Assembly (NCBI RefSeq): GCF_000234665.1
Contig: NC_018311.1
Coordinates: 62,001 to 126,000 of the forward strand
Length of the DNA stretch: 64,000 bases
Origin: Leishmania mexicana MHOM/GT/2001/U1103
Taxonomy: Eukaryota; Euglenozoa; Kinetoplastea; Trypanosomatida; Trypanosomatidae
Direction: 5' to 3'
Shown here: positions 11,001 through 20,703 of the stretch, one piece after another
Numbering within the stretch: position 1 is the stretch's first letter
How the letters are laid out: the number at the start of each line of letters is the position of its first letter
Made by a program: the position numbers and the translations under genes
Notes under the pieces: generated by a model
Database searches by the model: none
What the model was told of the DNA's origin: nothing
What the model saw: only the letters and a program-made list of their open reading frames with translations

Positions 11001-14000
11001 GAGTGGGAGACGGCGGCACCATTAACCACGGCCGCATTCGCCGGAGTCGGTCGCCGTACAAGAAGGAATGGGCAACGGATAGCGTGTCGGGTGGCGGCGG
11101 CGATGACGGCTGTGATGATGGCCGTGACACCAGTAAGCAGCTTCCACTGCTGGAGGACACTGCGCCTGCCCCGGTTGTTGCAGTCGAAGCGGTGAGAGAA
11201 GGCGAGTCGTCGGCGACCGAAATCACCTCACAGCACCGCTGCTCGAGCCAGGCAGCAAGCAGGCGCTGCGGTGTACTGCTGCGCTGCGCGCTAGTAGCTG
11301 CACGCGGGAGACACGCGGACGCATCTCGCTCCACCAGTGGTGGCGATGCATGCACCGCACACGTGAGGGATGAGGCGGCGATGGCTGGAGAGGAAGGCGA
11401 GACCGTGGCCGATGGCCAGGCCGCTGCCGACCGTGCGCGCTTCCTGCCGACCGCCTCACTGACGCGACGATCACCCGTGTCAGCGCCTTCGGCAGATGAG
11501 GCCTGGCTGACGGACGAGGACTCAGATGGAGTCAGCAGCGGCACCGTAGCCGGTGGCAAGCGCGTGTGTTCGCCACGAAGGCCGACGGTCGCGGAATCGG
11601 TGTGGCCCCGCGCCACATATCCCACTGCGGGCGATGATGGAAAGACGGTGACTTGCGCGTTCGGCGAAGCAGCGTCTGGAAGTGATGCGCCCACTCGTAC
11701 CGTCGACCTCCTCTCCGATCTGCCGTGCTCATCATCGCTGGTCCCCCCAGCGGCCAGCTTGTCGCACCTGCGGCGCCCTCGCACAGAACGATGAAGCGTG
11801 TGCGCGGCAGCAGCACCTCTCTCCCGTTCTTGCGAAGGAGCTCGTGCACTCCTTTCACACGCGCGTGCGAGCGCCTCGCACTCCACCACCGCCGCAGCGC
11901 GCACCGTGCAACACCGCCGTTTTGTGTGCCCTGCATCCTCCTGCGCGACTGCGGCAAGCAGCCCCCCGCTTGGTCTCGCTGCTACAGATCTCATTGCCTC
12001 GCTCAGCAGCTGCGGCGCCGCATCGAGCGCCGCCCATGGTTGTCGTTCAAGTGCAGGGTCCTTGACTGAGTGCCCGGTGAGGCGACCACCGAGGACGAGC
12101 GAGTCCGCCGTGAGGTGCGCTGTCGATGCTGCGCTCTCCTCCTCTGCGGCAGTAATGCGTAGGCGGCTCTGCAGACGACTGGTCGACGGCATCAGCAGCG
12201 GTGCGCGGCTAGATGAAAGAGGGAACAGCAACAGCGGCACGGCAGCGACAGCACAGACCGCGGTGATCCACGAATCCCATGGCAACCACGACGCGGTCCG
12301 CCACCGCACGTCTGACATGTCGCGCACCCAGTGCCGCAGCGTCGACACGAGTTGCGCTCGAGTCGCCTCAGCGTCGCTGGGTAGACTTCGGAAAGAGATG
12401 CACGTCTCCGGCAGGCGACACGGCGGCTTCCGCGCATGCTGCGACGGAGGTGACCGTGAACGACCACACGAAGTCCACCGCCACCACTCCAGCACCGGGT
12501 AGGGATAGGCCCGGCCGAATCCGCGCATCGAGTCCGTGGGCCCCACATCCAGAGCATTGGGCGTTCCTCCCTCCCCCTCGCCATGAGACACGCTTCCCGC
12601 GGCGCACATCTGCGAGAAGTGCAGCTGCGGCAACGTCGCGAGTGTTTCCGCTATGCTCTCGCCGACACTGCCGAGAGAGGCTGCCGCCGCCAGCCACCGC
12701 TCATGCATGGAGGCGGCGCGCCGCCGTTCCTGTGTCGTGCGTGACTCGCGCACGCCGACCACAACAGCATCCCACTGAGCTGACAGAGCCGCAGCAGTGA
12801 GACCGTCCTCGGTGGACGTCCTCAGCGCAGCTAGTGGCACCTCAGGGGCAGGGCGGTGCCCTGCCTTTCCCGCACCGTCGCCACCGCTGTCGTTGTCCCG
12901 CATGAGGCAGCGAAGACGGGCATGGCGCACGACGGCTAGTTGTGGCACCGCCACCGCTGTACCGCCGAGCTGCGCACTGACGGCGGCCTCACCAGCACCG
13001 ACCTCTGCACCTGCCGCGGGTCGCACGCCACGGGCACTCGCCTCAGCACCACGGCCGCCCTCCGTTGTGCGCTCCAGCCACATCGTGGGCTGCATCATCA
13101 CGGACCATCTGGCGTTCGCTCGCTCACCCGGTGGCACGCGAAGCGCGTGCGGGACGGACGGTGCCGTGAAGGAGAAGTGCCAGAGACTCTCCATCTCGGC
13201 GAAGCGCCGCTGCGGCAACGACCCGGACATTGACATGGCCCCCGCAGCCCCTGAGGATCCCTTCGGCATGTCCGATGAGCAGAGACGCGGCCAGTGTGCC
13301 GCACGTCCGCACGGGTCTGGCGTCGCCTGGGGGGACTGCGTGGCGCCATCGGCCCCCGTAGTGGTGCAACAGAAAGCCGCGGTGAGGTCAGCAAACGGCT
13401 CAGGTGCGAGGACGGCGCACGTCCTCTTGTGCGCCCATGGTGACCATGACACCAGCGGCGACAGAGTATCGCCTCGCCGCCCGCGACCCTCAGCCTCCTC
13501 CTCGGGCTGTTGCACAGCCTGGCACCAGTGCCGCACCAGCGCCGCAGAATCCCCCACCACTCCTGGAACGAGGTCACCGACGTGGGCGCAACGCGGGCGC
13601 TGAGCCGCTGGGGTGTGCGGCTCTGCACTCGCACACAAGCGAGCGCCTGCAGCGGTGCCACACACGCTGGCCGTCACGGCCTCCGCCTCTCCTGCGTTGT
13701 CGTCCGGCACAACAAGGGCCCGAAAGAGGGCTGGATACGCCGTGATGTCCCGACCCCCAACTCTGCTACCCACGCTGGCGGCACGGTGGTTCTCGGCCAT
13801 TCTGCCCCCCGTTGCCGCGCTCACGCTCCCGCTTGGCGGCCTGTTGAGCGGCGCCTCTCGCCAGACGAGACGCAATCCGCATGCCCAAACACTCGCCGCG
13901 GCGGCGCTGCCGTTGCTGTCGTCATCGATAGGAGGTGGCGGGCTGCCCATCACCCGTTGCGTGTAGGCAGAGGAGGAGCAGCGGCTCAACCGATGGCTCT

Positions 14001-14379
14001 GCGTCGCCAGGCCCGCGGCACCAAAGCTGTGGCCATTGTCGTCTCCACCTCGGGTGCGCTTCTTCGCTCGCCTGTCACACGGGGCGATGCCGGCGGACTG
14101 GCGTTGGGGTGTCCTCTCCGACGCCGAGCGACGCGGCGCGCGCAACTGTCGCAGCATTGCCTCCACCCAGCGGCCGTCAACTGGAGGAAGAGAGAAGACG
14201 CACGCGCAGATGTCGCGGTCGTCGAGGTAGCGCGGGAACACGAGTGGGCCCGCCGTAATGTTGCCACTGCCGCTTCTCTGTGCCGCGTCGGTGGCGAGGT
14301 GCTGTGGAGAAGACACCGGCTTCGGATCTGGACGGCCGCCGGAGCGGCTGAGCAGACGTTTTGCGAAGAAGAGTGGCAT
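8068..14379 (-). CDS. Very large trypanosomatid protein of unknown function, Cys-cluster and acidic motifs
   Basis: This protein is 2103 aa from the ATG at 14379. The frame is open to 14637, but the extra 86 codons translate a (GT)n microsatellite (His-Thr repeat) and lie upstream of a good acceptor tract at 14575-14522, so I take 14379. Most of the protein is Ser/Thr/Ala/Arg-rich and apparently disordered, with no domain I can name securely. Three parts look structured: the first about 20 residues (MPLFFAKRLL); a Cys/His cluster near 1528 (CCVACERRLHC, followed by Trp, His and Cys residues); and an acidic DTSDEDDEWREAEE stretch near 1646 with CCCC about 30 residues on. The last ~130 residues are again folded-looking (Trp, Leu, His and Cys-rich). 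The order loosely recalls SUZ12/VEFS proteins, but this is a guess by eye (see findings). CDS confidence is high because the frame stays open over 6.3 kb. Confidence 0.8.
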   Translation of the reverse strand: MPLFFAKRLLSRSGGRPDPKPVSSPQHLATDAAQRSGSGNITAGPLVFPRYLDDRDICACVFSLPPVDGRWVEAMLRQLRAPRRSASERTPQRQSAGIAPCDRRAKKRTRGGDDNGHSFGAAGLATQSHRLSRCSSSAYTQRVMGSPPPPIDDDSNGSAAAASVWACGLRLVWREAPLNRPPSGSVSAATGGRMAENHRAASVGSRVGGRDITAYPALFRALVVPDDNAGEAEAVTASVCGTAAGARLCASAEPHTPAAQRPRCAHVGDLVPGVVGDSAALVRHWCQAVQQPEEEAEGRGRRGDTLSPLVSWSPWAHKRTCAVLAPEPFADLTAAFCCTTTGADGATQSPQATPDPCGRAAHWPRLCSSDMPKGSSGAAGAMSMSGSLPQRRFAEMESLWHFSFTAPSVPHALRVPPGERANARWSVMMQPTMWLERTTEGGRGAEASARGVRPAAGAEVGAGEAAVSAQLGGTAVAVPQLAVVRHARLRCLMRDNDSGGDGAGKAGHRPAPEVPLAALRTSTEDGLTAAALSAQWDAVVVGVRESRTTQERRRAASMHERWLAAAASLGSVGESIAETLATLPQLHFSQMCAAGSVSHGEGEGGTPNALDVGPTDSMRGFGRAYPYPVLEWWRWTSCGRSRSPPSQHARKPPCRLPETCISFRSLPSDAEATRAQLVSTLRHWVRDMSDVRWRTASWLPWDSWITAVCAVAAVPLLLFPLSSSRAPLLMPSTSRLQSRLRITAAEEESAASTAHLTADSLVLGGRLTGHSVKDPALERQPWAALDAAPQLLSEAMRSVAARPSGGLLAAVAQEDAGHTKRRCCTVRAAAVVECEALARACERSARAPSQERERGAAAAHTLHRSVRGRRRCDKLAAGGTSDDEHGRSERRSTVRVGASLPDAASPNAQVTVFPSSPAVGYVARGHTDSATVGLRGEHTRLPPATVPLLTPSESSSVSQASSAEGADTGDRRVSEAVGRKRARSAAAWPSATVSPSSPAIAASSLTCAVHASPPLVERDASACLPRAATSAQRSSTPQRLLAAWLEQRCCEVISVADDSPSLTASTATTGAGAVSSSSGSCLLVSRPSSQPSSPPPPDTLSVAHSFLYGDRLRRMRPWLMVPPSPTQLPLAASQRWRRCAAVVHESADSTTSTTRAPVLQPPTRWGPCTRQALLQDAQSTGSRCALASPTASMAPVHGERAGEGAIDTPAVCVNAALRPPAGELATTAATGCRGRTTLSVHLPVNPLRGLGGAPMKPVTVWRWAQLTLRNYAADALAGAILPGACNSEPHLRVTEGVFTPMIPTAPPAAAQTAAHLFASGLKKSVTGSVTHGCPLRALPPPSTAHQGQTPAIETAGARPLVTAEHWRQRRARRAAQRLALYALTLANEAPPSSPMRPQPQSPSESLEGEEAAMSRGADRTAAGFFTVGAQLYRDELQRNDRAELAQCVRDALVRAQYAACVRILQRRSGHGEGSPGEVAEVRPSTDACSSAVSRTCASGKAAHEGSCPPMPAPLPVPRVSSVLSAPANGRCCVACERRLHCIIRDGMRRDGWLVFHTLWYDILSEHVAPYSPCTWHGCLSSATQGGATTHAALIEEDGTDASAHDAPLRSACAPQTRVEQPYIDSLDVGVDTEPRASPLEVSAHEMRWYVDTSDEDDEWREAEEQNGGTVALHDGHSSSQWCCCCLASHENLIHAIMAQGEGLAPAPEHSVTATPTLERGELRHGGGAQPPLCPAWWRAGSTTGATIVSGASLASQQNPTSAAARASARSQAVGRTCRAQIFGLLDAGGVSLPRALMLRPPPLSSWWLPNYFDARTHGAAQEGTLDGGSAAARFVARLRQYAAQLLSCDALATCSAAATTGLYRHRPSSCHSLSSSNSSPGYCTAEPLCAPSLRQLSPHSGMVGAAAPAAQQQREDEEDIGERVVPLRRCRYTRHVCSLAEETQSLQTWLLPHWWAGQRQHFALTVRARQPPPRSRASRRLEPPLDGSRAMATTATLDGVDEDDDIGEDAHPSSLRCFLARREESEAWVQLLHHAHLRQLRRPYGPLFPGKCLLQCAPLDGCIADAEVHHTYLAAMLRQRKEETCGALNAYVLPYGEPHGTCT

Positions 14380-14458
14380 CCCCGGCCCCCCTCCCCCATC
14401 CTCTGCGCGCCCGCTGCGCCTGTCTGTCTGTGAAAAAGCGTGGTCTGTGTTTGTCTGT

Positions 14459-14464
<6 letters not shown>

Positions 14465-14492
<28 letters not shown>
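14465..14492. repeat. (TG)14 microsatellite
   Basis: A pure alternating TG run of about 28 bases lies between the predicted acceptor and the ATG at 14379, and so within the 5' leader of the 2103-aa gene. It is read as CA on the transcript. Confidence 0.9.
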
Positions 14493-14521
14493 CGCGTGTA
14501 TCAGAGGCGGTGCATACCGAG

Positions 14522-14575
14522 CTGGCGCAGCGGGTGAGAGTTGAGGTTACCAGAGAAGAGGGAGGGAGGGGGTGG
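14522..14575 (-). promoter_or_regulatory. Predicted spliced-leader acceptor of the 2103-aa gene
   Basis: A minus-strand pyrimidine tract at about 14575-14549 (CCCCCTCCCTCCCTCTTCTC) is followed by its first AG at 14523-14522. It lies downstream of the ATG at 14637 and upstream of the one at 14379, and so decides for the shorter start. The leader would be about 143 bases. Confidence 0.45.
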
Positions 14576-16127
14576 CGCGATCGCGTTGTACAAGACACGC
14601 TGCGGCCGGGCAGCTCACATCCATGAGCCTTCGCCACCGTATCCAGCAGGGCTCACTCAACTGGGCTGACGTCGCGCCGACTCCACACACACCTGCGTTC
14701 CGCTCCATCATCGAAGTGCGGACAAAGCGAAGCACTCCAGTCGTCCGTGTCCGCGTTGCTCAGGAGCGCAGCCGGCGGCAGCGGCGGACGCGTCGATGCC
14801 GAGGGAGTTGTCACAGAAAAAACGCGAACACGGAGAGATGAGGCTCGGCTCGGGCCCACACGGCGCCCGTCACGCGCTAGACTGTGATGTCACTCACCGG
14901 CGCGCAGGCCACTGTGTCCTCCGTCGAGTCGCCATATCCCCCCCCCTGCTGAGGGCAAGCGAATACAGCGCTGCGTGGCCGCTGTGCACGCTCGCAGCGG
15001 CTCTGCAGCACTCGGTCGTCCTGCAGTGAGTGTTGTGTCCGTGTATCTCGACGCAGCGCCCGCTCAAGGTTCTGAATAGGTGCCGCGGTGTGCAGTGGCA
15101 AGCGGCGCCAAAGACAGGAAAGACGACGAGGCCGTCGGTCCGTTCCTCTCGCTCGCTTCCCAGTCCCGGGGAAGGGAGTGTCCAAGAGCAGCCAGCGCCC
15201 TCACCGCACGACCTCTCTCAACACCGCCGCCGCTGCCGCCATCCTCGCAGGTGCTGCGCTAGTGCGACGCCGATGTACGAGAGATACGCAGCGGGTATAC
15301 TGCCTCGTGTTACGGAGCCCGCGTCGGTAGCGGCGCCGTCGCGCACACTGTACGGGGGAGGGGCTAAGGAGCTGGTAGTGTGCGGGCCCAGGTAATATCG
15401 AGGCAGCGCAGACTATGCCCGGGTCGTGACCGCTGCCGTCGCACCATGGTGCGGGTGGTGGTGCACGTCCCGGACCATGTCCGAGTGCTTGGGTGCTCGC
15501 AGAGACAGTGGAGGAGCGCGTGGTGGACGCCGTATCGGACATGGCCTAGCTTCGGATGAGCTACATGTGGGTCTATGGGCGTGGTGCATGTGTGCGTGGC
15601 TCTGTAGTGTCTACACGCATTGCCTGAAAGACGGTAATGGCAGCGAGGGATGTTGGACCACTGAAGAGGGAAGGGAGGAGAGGTCTGTCATGCATGTGTG
15701 CCTCTGCACACGTCTAGACGACGATGGCAGCACATCGAGCCGGCCAGTCGGCCAGTGGTAGATGGCTGGCGAGAATGGGAAAAGTAAGCGGTGGAGCGAC
15801 ACCACTGCCCATAGCGATGAGCACACACACACATGCATGCATGCACGGAGGCGTTCGTCCCCCTGCCCTCCCAGCCAGCATCGGTGAGGAGACGCGAGCT
15901 TGCTTGCGCGACATCCGTCGAACAGTAAAAAGGCATCCAACGCAAGTCCCGCGTGCAGACACATCACACGGGCACGTAAAAAAAGGGCACAGAATAGGAG
16001 GTGCAGTGCAGTGCAGTGCGGGGCGGGGACACGGCCGCATGGCAGCGAGGTGGATCGGTGGGTGCGTGGGTGCACGCGTGTCCGTCGAAGACGGGACTGC
16101 CGTGTCCTCGACCGACAGCGTCGCCTG

Positions 16128-17309
16128 TCACATCGTCTTCGTGTTCCACGGCAGATGTCGGCCGAAAAGGAGGTGCTGCGACACGTTGAACTTTGCCAGT
16201 ACCTCCGCGGCGAACATCTTCACCATGCCGCTGTAGATCTTCGACCAGCGCTCGACACCGGAGATGTTGTACAGCATGTTGCTGTGCTCGTGGAAGGGCC
16301 CCGACTTGTTCTCCAAGATCCACGCGATCATGCTAAAGTAGAGATAGTTGTCCTTCAGCATCTCCACCTTGGCGCGGTCGCAGACGTGCTTGGGTAGAAT
16401 TATCATCGCCTCCTGATCGGCCGCCGGTTTCACGGGTTGTGTCTCCGCGTTGATGAGCTGCGCACCACCGAAGATGTAGGGGATGTGGTGATAGTCGTCT
16501 AGGCCCCATACCCCGTGCGACCCCGCCGGCTCGAGTGAGTAACGCTTCTGCAGACGCCGGACCAGGCGCATGTATTCGTGAAAGACGTAGAAGATGTAGT
16601 CCTGACGCCGCTTGCGCACCTCCGCGCGCTCCGCTGGGGGCACCGGCGGCGGCGGCGGCACCTCGAGCGGGACGAGCACCGCCGGCTCATCCTTCAGACT
16701 CCCGCCGCCGTCGCCGTGCTCCTCGAGGCAGATCATGATGACGATGAAGAAGTGCAGCTCGTGGCCGCTGCCGTAGTCGAGGCGGGTGGCGTTGCCGAAA
16801 GAGTCCATGACGTACGCCGCCACCTCTGTCGCCATATCGGTGATCGTCTCCTCCGACCGACCCGCGGAGGTGGGAAAGGTTCGGATGAGCTTCTCCATGT
16901 CGGCGATGACCGTCTCCTCGAGTCGCGCGTGAAACAGGCGCTTGGCGCGGTTGCCAAAGCGCTGCTGCGCCATGTCCTCCAGCGGGATCGCGGTCACGAT
17001 GTCATGCAGTCGTGGTAGGTAGTCCGTTACGAGGTACCTCACCGTATCGTCGCAGTCATCCACCGTGGCGGACAGGCGCTGGTGGTTTGGCGTCGACTCC
17101 ACCGCCTCGCTGCAGCCTTGCACGTAGGCAATGATCCTCTGAAAAGCCGCCGAGCGCCGAAAGACCTCGATGAGGGAGTGGTCCTCCAAGATGATCTTCG
17201 CAGGTGGCTGCGGGGCGGCAGTCTCGCTTGAGTACTTCCGCACGGCTGCCGGGTTCTGCGGTGGCCGCCACCTCGACGCCTGCGTCGCCATCGCGTCAGA
17301 GCCCCTCAT
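16128..17309 (-). CDS. PTPA: PP2A phosphatase activator (peptidyl-prolyl isomerase fold)
   Basis: This 393-aa protein matches the phosphotyrosyl phosphatase activator family (yeast Rrd1/Rrd2, human PTPA). Family-like stretches are AKIILEDHSLIEVFRRSAAF near the N-terminus, LDYGSGHELHF, DDYHHIPYIFGGAQLI, LYFSMIAWILENKSGPF and a C-terminal SQHLLFGRHLPW, all in the expected order. PTPA helps load metal into the PP2A catalytic subunit active site and maintains its Ser/Thr activity; it acts in cytosol and nucleus. An insert with the run PPPPPVPPAE sits in the middle. Length is close to the family norm of 320-400. The start at 17309 is the first Met; Met7 (AMATQ) is an alternative. Identity is confident from several conserved blocks. 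Confidence 0.92.
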   Translation of the reverse strand: MRGSDAMATQASRWRPPQNPAAVRKYSSETAAPQPPAKIILEDHSLIEVFRRSAAFQRIIAYVQGCSEAVESTPNHQRLSATVDDCDDTVRYLVTDYLPRLHDIVTAIPLEDMAQQRFGNRAKRLFHARLEETVIADMEKLIRTFPTSAGRSEETITDMATEVAAYVMDSFGNATRLDYGSGHELHFFIVIMICLEEHGDGGGSLKDEPAVLVPLEVPPPPPVPPAERAEVRKRRQDYIFYVFHEYMRLVRRLQKRYSLEPAGSHGVWGLDDYHHIPYIFGGAQLINAETQPVKPAADQEAMIILPKHVCDRAKVEMLKDNYLYFSMIAWILENKSGPFHEHSNMLYNISGVERWSKIYSGMVKMFAAEVLAKFNVSQHLLFGRHLPWNTKTM

Positions 17310-18444
17310 CTTCTACTGTCTTTGGGTTACAGTGTGCTCGCCTCGCGCGCTCTGTGGGCCTGTGTGTGTGTGTGTGTGTGTGCGTGTGTGTGTGCGTGTT
17401 GGGGGCAGGGGGAGTACAGCGCCTCTGTAGTGTCCTGCCCGGCACCGTATGTGGACGGCTGGCTGATTAGGAAGAGATGGATGGACTGCGTGCCGTCGTG
17501 GGATGTGGTGGCACGGGCAGACGAGGGGCGCGCAGCGAGGGAGACCAGCAAGGGCAAGATGGAGAGGAGAGGAGCGTGAGACAAGTCAAGAAGGCCAGCA
17601 AGCACGCACGCATACATGTCTGCAGCACCCGACCAGCGCCGGCATGTGTGCGGCTGAAAGCTGTGTAAAGGAGTGCGACCTGGCAGGGGGTGGTGGTGGC
17701 AGTGCGACCTAGAGCGAGCTCCACACTTTAGCCCTCTAACTCCACCGTGGCATCACGGCATCGAGAAGCCCCGCACACGCAAAGTTCCCATTCTCGTACA
17801 ACTACGCACCTACTCTGCGGGTGTACAAGTCTCTGTGCAGTCTGCCTGTGCTCGCGTGTGTGTGCGTGCACCGCTGCTGGCTGCTGCTTGCTTTAGATCT
17901 GATCGTGAAGCGAAGACTTCGTGTAAGGATTATCACGAGAGATAGTGACACGCATACAGGGTGTTGTCGCACTGGCAGCTGGGCACAGCACGCGCTGTGG
18001 GCAACCGCTTACAGATTACTTTCCTGGGATGCTTTACGTACAGCTGCTGCCCGCGCCAAACCCGTGCCACGCACACTCCCGCCCACGGAGAGAGAGGCGT
18101 GGGTGAGGCGATGAGGAGGAGCTAGAAGAGGGGCGCCGTGGAGCCATCGCTGGCGACCTGGGCACGAGCGACAGCGCGGACACCGTCCATTACTGCCAGC
18201 ACCGCCACGCGCACACACGCGCACTGGCACGCACCTCCTCCTCTTCCGTCCTTCCTCAGTAGCTCCGCCCCACCTGCGGGGTATCGCACTTTATATGAGC
18301 TCCTCGCGTTAATAAGTGAGCAACAACGGCAGACGCCACCACCACCACCACTAGCAGCAGCAACCCGCATGCTGGCGGTGCACCGAGAAACATCGCCAAC
18401 AGACACCTGCACGAAGGCACGCAAGCGTGTGAATGCTCCGTGCG
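17310..18444. other. Intergenic, 1.13 kb
   Basis: This is the PGS1 3' UTR plus the PTPA leader. A plus-strand purine run at about 17536-17578 reads on the coding strand as a CT-rich tract, the best candidate acceptor region for PTPA. A weak CCA/CAC repeat lies at 18337-18360. No gene seen. Confidence 0.4.
17361..17398. repeat. (TG)n microsatellite with CG interruptions
   Basis: About 38 bases of TG with two CG steps lie some 50-90 bases upstream of the PTPA start, in its leader or in the intergenic spacer. Confidence 0.9.
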
Positions 18445-20703
18445 TTACAGGAAATCGTGGCCAAGGTGAGCGATCAGCGAGATCACAGGCTGGAAGCGGC
18501 CCATTGCCGTGCCCACAAACTGCGTCTCCGTGACTGGGACAGACTGCTGGAGAAGAAAGAGCAGCTCCTGCCGCAGCATCTCGCGCAGTGCGTCGTTGGT
18601 GGTCAGCAGGAACGCCTCCACCTCGACGTCCTTGTGAACAGAACGGTATCCGTAGTTGGTGCTGCCGTACGCGACGAGGTACGGAGCGGAGATACACTCC
18701 GGTGGGCACGGGTCTGCGGCCGCGGCATCGGCACCATGGCCGCCGTGGTGCTGCCTAGCATCGCCCTCGCCGTCCTTGCCTGGGGAGGAGGCGGCGGCTG
18801 AGGAGCACCGCCGGCCCATGAACCACAAGCCCTTCGCGTGGAAGGTCAAACCCTTCACGGAGAACTCGCGGATGTGCACCCGACGCAGGCAGTTGTACGC
18901 CTTCATGAGATAGTAGAAGGAACGCTCCAGCTGCAGGTAAAAGAAAGGGATGCGGCCGGCCATGCCCTTTTGCCCATTCCACCCGTTCGTCTGCACACTC
19001 GCCGTGATGCAGTCAACGTAGCTCGTGCCGTGTAGCACCTCGTCCACGAAGGACGCGTACATGTTCAGGTACGGCGAGGCTAAAAATATATGATCCTCGT
19101 TGGTGGAGAGCCGCAGCAGCTGCTTCACGATGACGCTGTCGTGGTACACCCCCGCACGACCCGCCTGCACCGTCGGAAACAGAAATGTGTCGTAGCAGCG
19201 CCAGTCGACCTTCGCCGCTGCGCACAGCCGCCGCGCCCACGCGGCAAAGTCATGCAGCAGCGCGTTGGCCCGCGCACAGAAGGCCTCCGTGTCGACGGAG
19301 GGGTCCACCTGGAGCGCGTTCGCCAAGATTACAAGGTTGCTCTTGCGATGCAGCGTTGGCGACCCCTCGCGTTGCGACACCAGCGATGTCAGCGGCGGTG
19401 ACACCGCGCGAATCACCCTCTCCGCCACCCAACGTAACAGAGATTGCAGCGGCTCTGGCGCGGAGCCGTTCGCGGTTGCCGCCGCGATGCGTGAGGACGG
19501 CGAAGCGGCAGAAGAAGAATGCCCCAGCGCACCATTCTTGTTAGGCGTGCGACTCGCACAGGTGTCGCCGCCTCCAGTGAGCTGCTTGGCAAACTCCTTG
19601 CGGCAGACGACAGGGTGCGACATGCGATTTTCCGTGCGCACGAGCTGCGTGAACCACCGCGCGACGAGGGCGTTGTCCTCCACGATCATGTAGCGATCCA
19701 TACGGGTGGCGAAGTAGTCGTCTGAGAGGTTCGCCCCGGTCAGGATGGTGTGGCGCTGGTCGAAGACAAAGATTTTCGTGTGCTGCACCCCGAGCGCCTC
19801 CTTGGCCCGCCCGAAGGGCGCGAAGAGTCTATTCCACTTGCTGGGGTTCTGGTAGAGGAAGAGATTTACTTTTACCCCGGTCGACGCCGCGGCTGCGGTG
19901 GCGGAGGTGGCGGCCGATGCTCCGTCTGATCTGCCTCCACGGACCGCCTCGTCCTCCTCGGCGTCTCGCTCGCCGTCTGCGAAGATGGAGGAACTTCCCA
20001 ACGTGGACGGCGAGCGCGTCACCGGAGAGGACGCGTTCGCTCCCGCTATCACTGCGTCGACGGGCAGCGAGGCCGTGCTCGCCGTCTGCTGTGCCAGCTC
20101 CATCAGTGCCTTCAGTGAAACCAAGTTCTTTCGGTCCTGCATGCGGTTGTAGTCGAGCAGGATCGTGATGGAGAACGGGTGTCCGCCTGCTGCAGCCCAT
20201 CGCACGCGCTCCTCCAAGCATGCTACGAAGTCCCTCGAGAGGGGCCCATCACCGATGTAGAGGGCCGAGAGTGTGATGGAGCGCTGCGCCGCCGTGACAC
20301 GCCTTTTCAGCTCCTCGTAAAAGACGGCGGGGTGGTTCAGCACGCGGACGGTGTTCGACTTCACCGGCAGCACGCAGCAGTGCCTGCCCAGGAAGGATAT
20401 CATCTCCTGCTGCTGAGGCGGCACGCCGCACTTCGTTAAGAGCGACTTGATGTGCGCCATCCCGCTCTCATCTACCGACATGGCATGGTTCGTGCGAGCA
20501 CCACAGTCGTCACCGCCGGTCTTCGTCTCGGCAGCCGCCTCCAGCGAGAGAGGCGTGGCGCCGCTCGCTGTGGGGGTCGCAGAAGCAAACAGCTCCAGCG
20601 CGTCCGCTGGCGCCACTTCCGCCTCTCCCACCTCGCCAAAGAGCGCGAAGGTGACGCTGGCGGCGATGGCGAGGATGATAAGATACACGAGCAGTGCGGG
20701 CAT
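18445..20703 (-). CDS. PGS1: Phosphatidylglycerophosphate synthase, PLD superfamily (PGS1-like)
   Basis: This 752-aa protein makes phosphatidylglycerol phosphate from CDP-diacylglycerol and glycerol-3-phosphate, the committed step to phosphatidylglycerol and cardiolipin, normally in the mitochondrion. It carries two HKD boxes: HTKIFVFD at about residue 305 followed by GANLSDDYF, and HAKGLWFMG at about 620 followed by GSTNYGYRSVHKDVE. The N-terminus, MPALLVYLIILAIAASVTF, is one hydrophobic helix (signal anchor or targeting part). The frame is open to 21318, but the extra ~205 codons translate long (GT)n runs as His-Thr repeats, so the ATG at 20703, just before the hydrophobic helix, is chosen. 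Ala/Ser-rich inserts lie near residues 225-265 and 370-410, and the protein is longer than yeast Pgs1 (about 520 aa). The eukaryotic PLD-type PGS family fits best; cardiolipin synthase or phosphatidylserine synthase are less likely. Confidence 0.85.
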   Translation of the reverse strand: MPALLVYLIILAIAASVTFALFGEVGEAEVAPADALELFASATPTASGATPLSLEAAAETKTGGDDCGARTNHAMSVDESGMAHIKSLLTKCGVPPQQQEMISFLGRHCCVLPVKSNTVRVLNHPAVFYEELKRRVTAAQRSITLSALYIGDGPLSRDFVACLEERVRWAAAGGHPFSITILLDYNRMQDRKNLVSLKALMELAQQTASTASLPVDAVIAGANASSPVTRSPSTLGSSSIFADGERDAEEDEAVRGGRSDGASAATSATAAAASTGVKVNLFLYQNPSKWNRLFAPFGRAKEALGVQHTKIFVFDQRHTILTGANLSDDYFATRMDRYMIVEDNALVARWFTQLVRTENRMSHPVVCRKEFAKQLTGGGDTCASRTPNKNGALGHSSSAASPSSRIAAATANGSAPEPLQSLLRWVAERVIRAVSPPLTSLVSQREGSPTLHRKSNLVILANALQVDPSVDTEAFCARANALLHDFAAWARRLCAAAKVDWRCYDTFLFPTVQAGRAGVYHDSVIVKQLLRLSTNEDHIFLASPYLNMYASFVDEVLHGTSYVDCITASVQTNGWNGQKGMAGRIPFFYLQLERSFYYLMKAYNCLRRVHIREFSVKGLTFHAKGLWFMGRRCSSAAASSPGKDGEGDARQHHGGHGADAAAADPCPPECISAPYLVAYGSTNYGYRSVHKDVEVEAFLLTTNDALREMLRQELLFLLQQSVPVTETQFVGTAMGRFQPVISLIAHLGHDFL

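Larger units (their letters stand above)
14380..16127. other. Intergenic, about 1.75 kb
   Basis: This is the PTPA 3' UTR followed by the leader of the 2103-aa gene. It contains the (TG)14 repeat and the acceptor tract, CA/TG-rich simple sequence near 15828-15846 and a TGCAG repeat near 16002-16018. Open frames (for example minus 15611-16075) are Cys/His/Pro-rich and look like chance. No gene seen. Confidence 0.4.
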
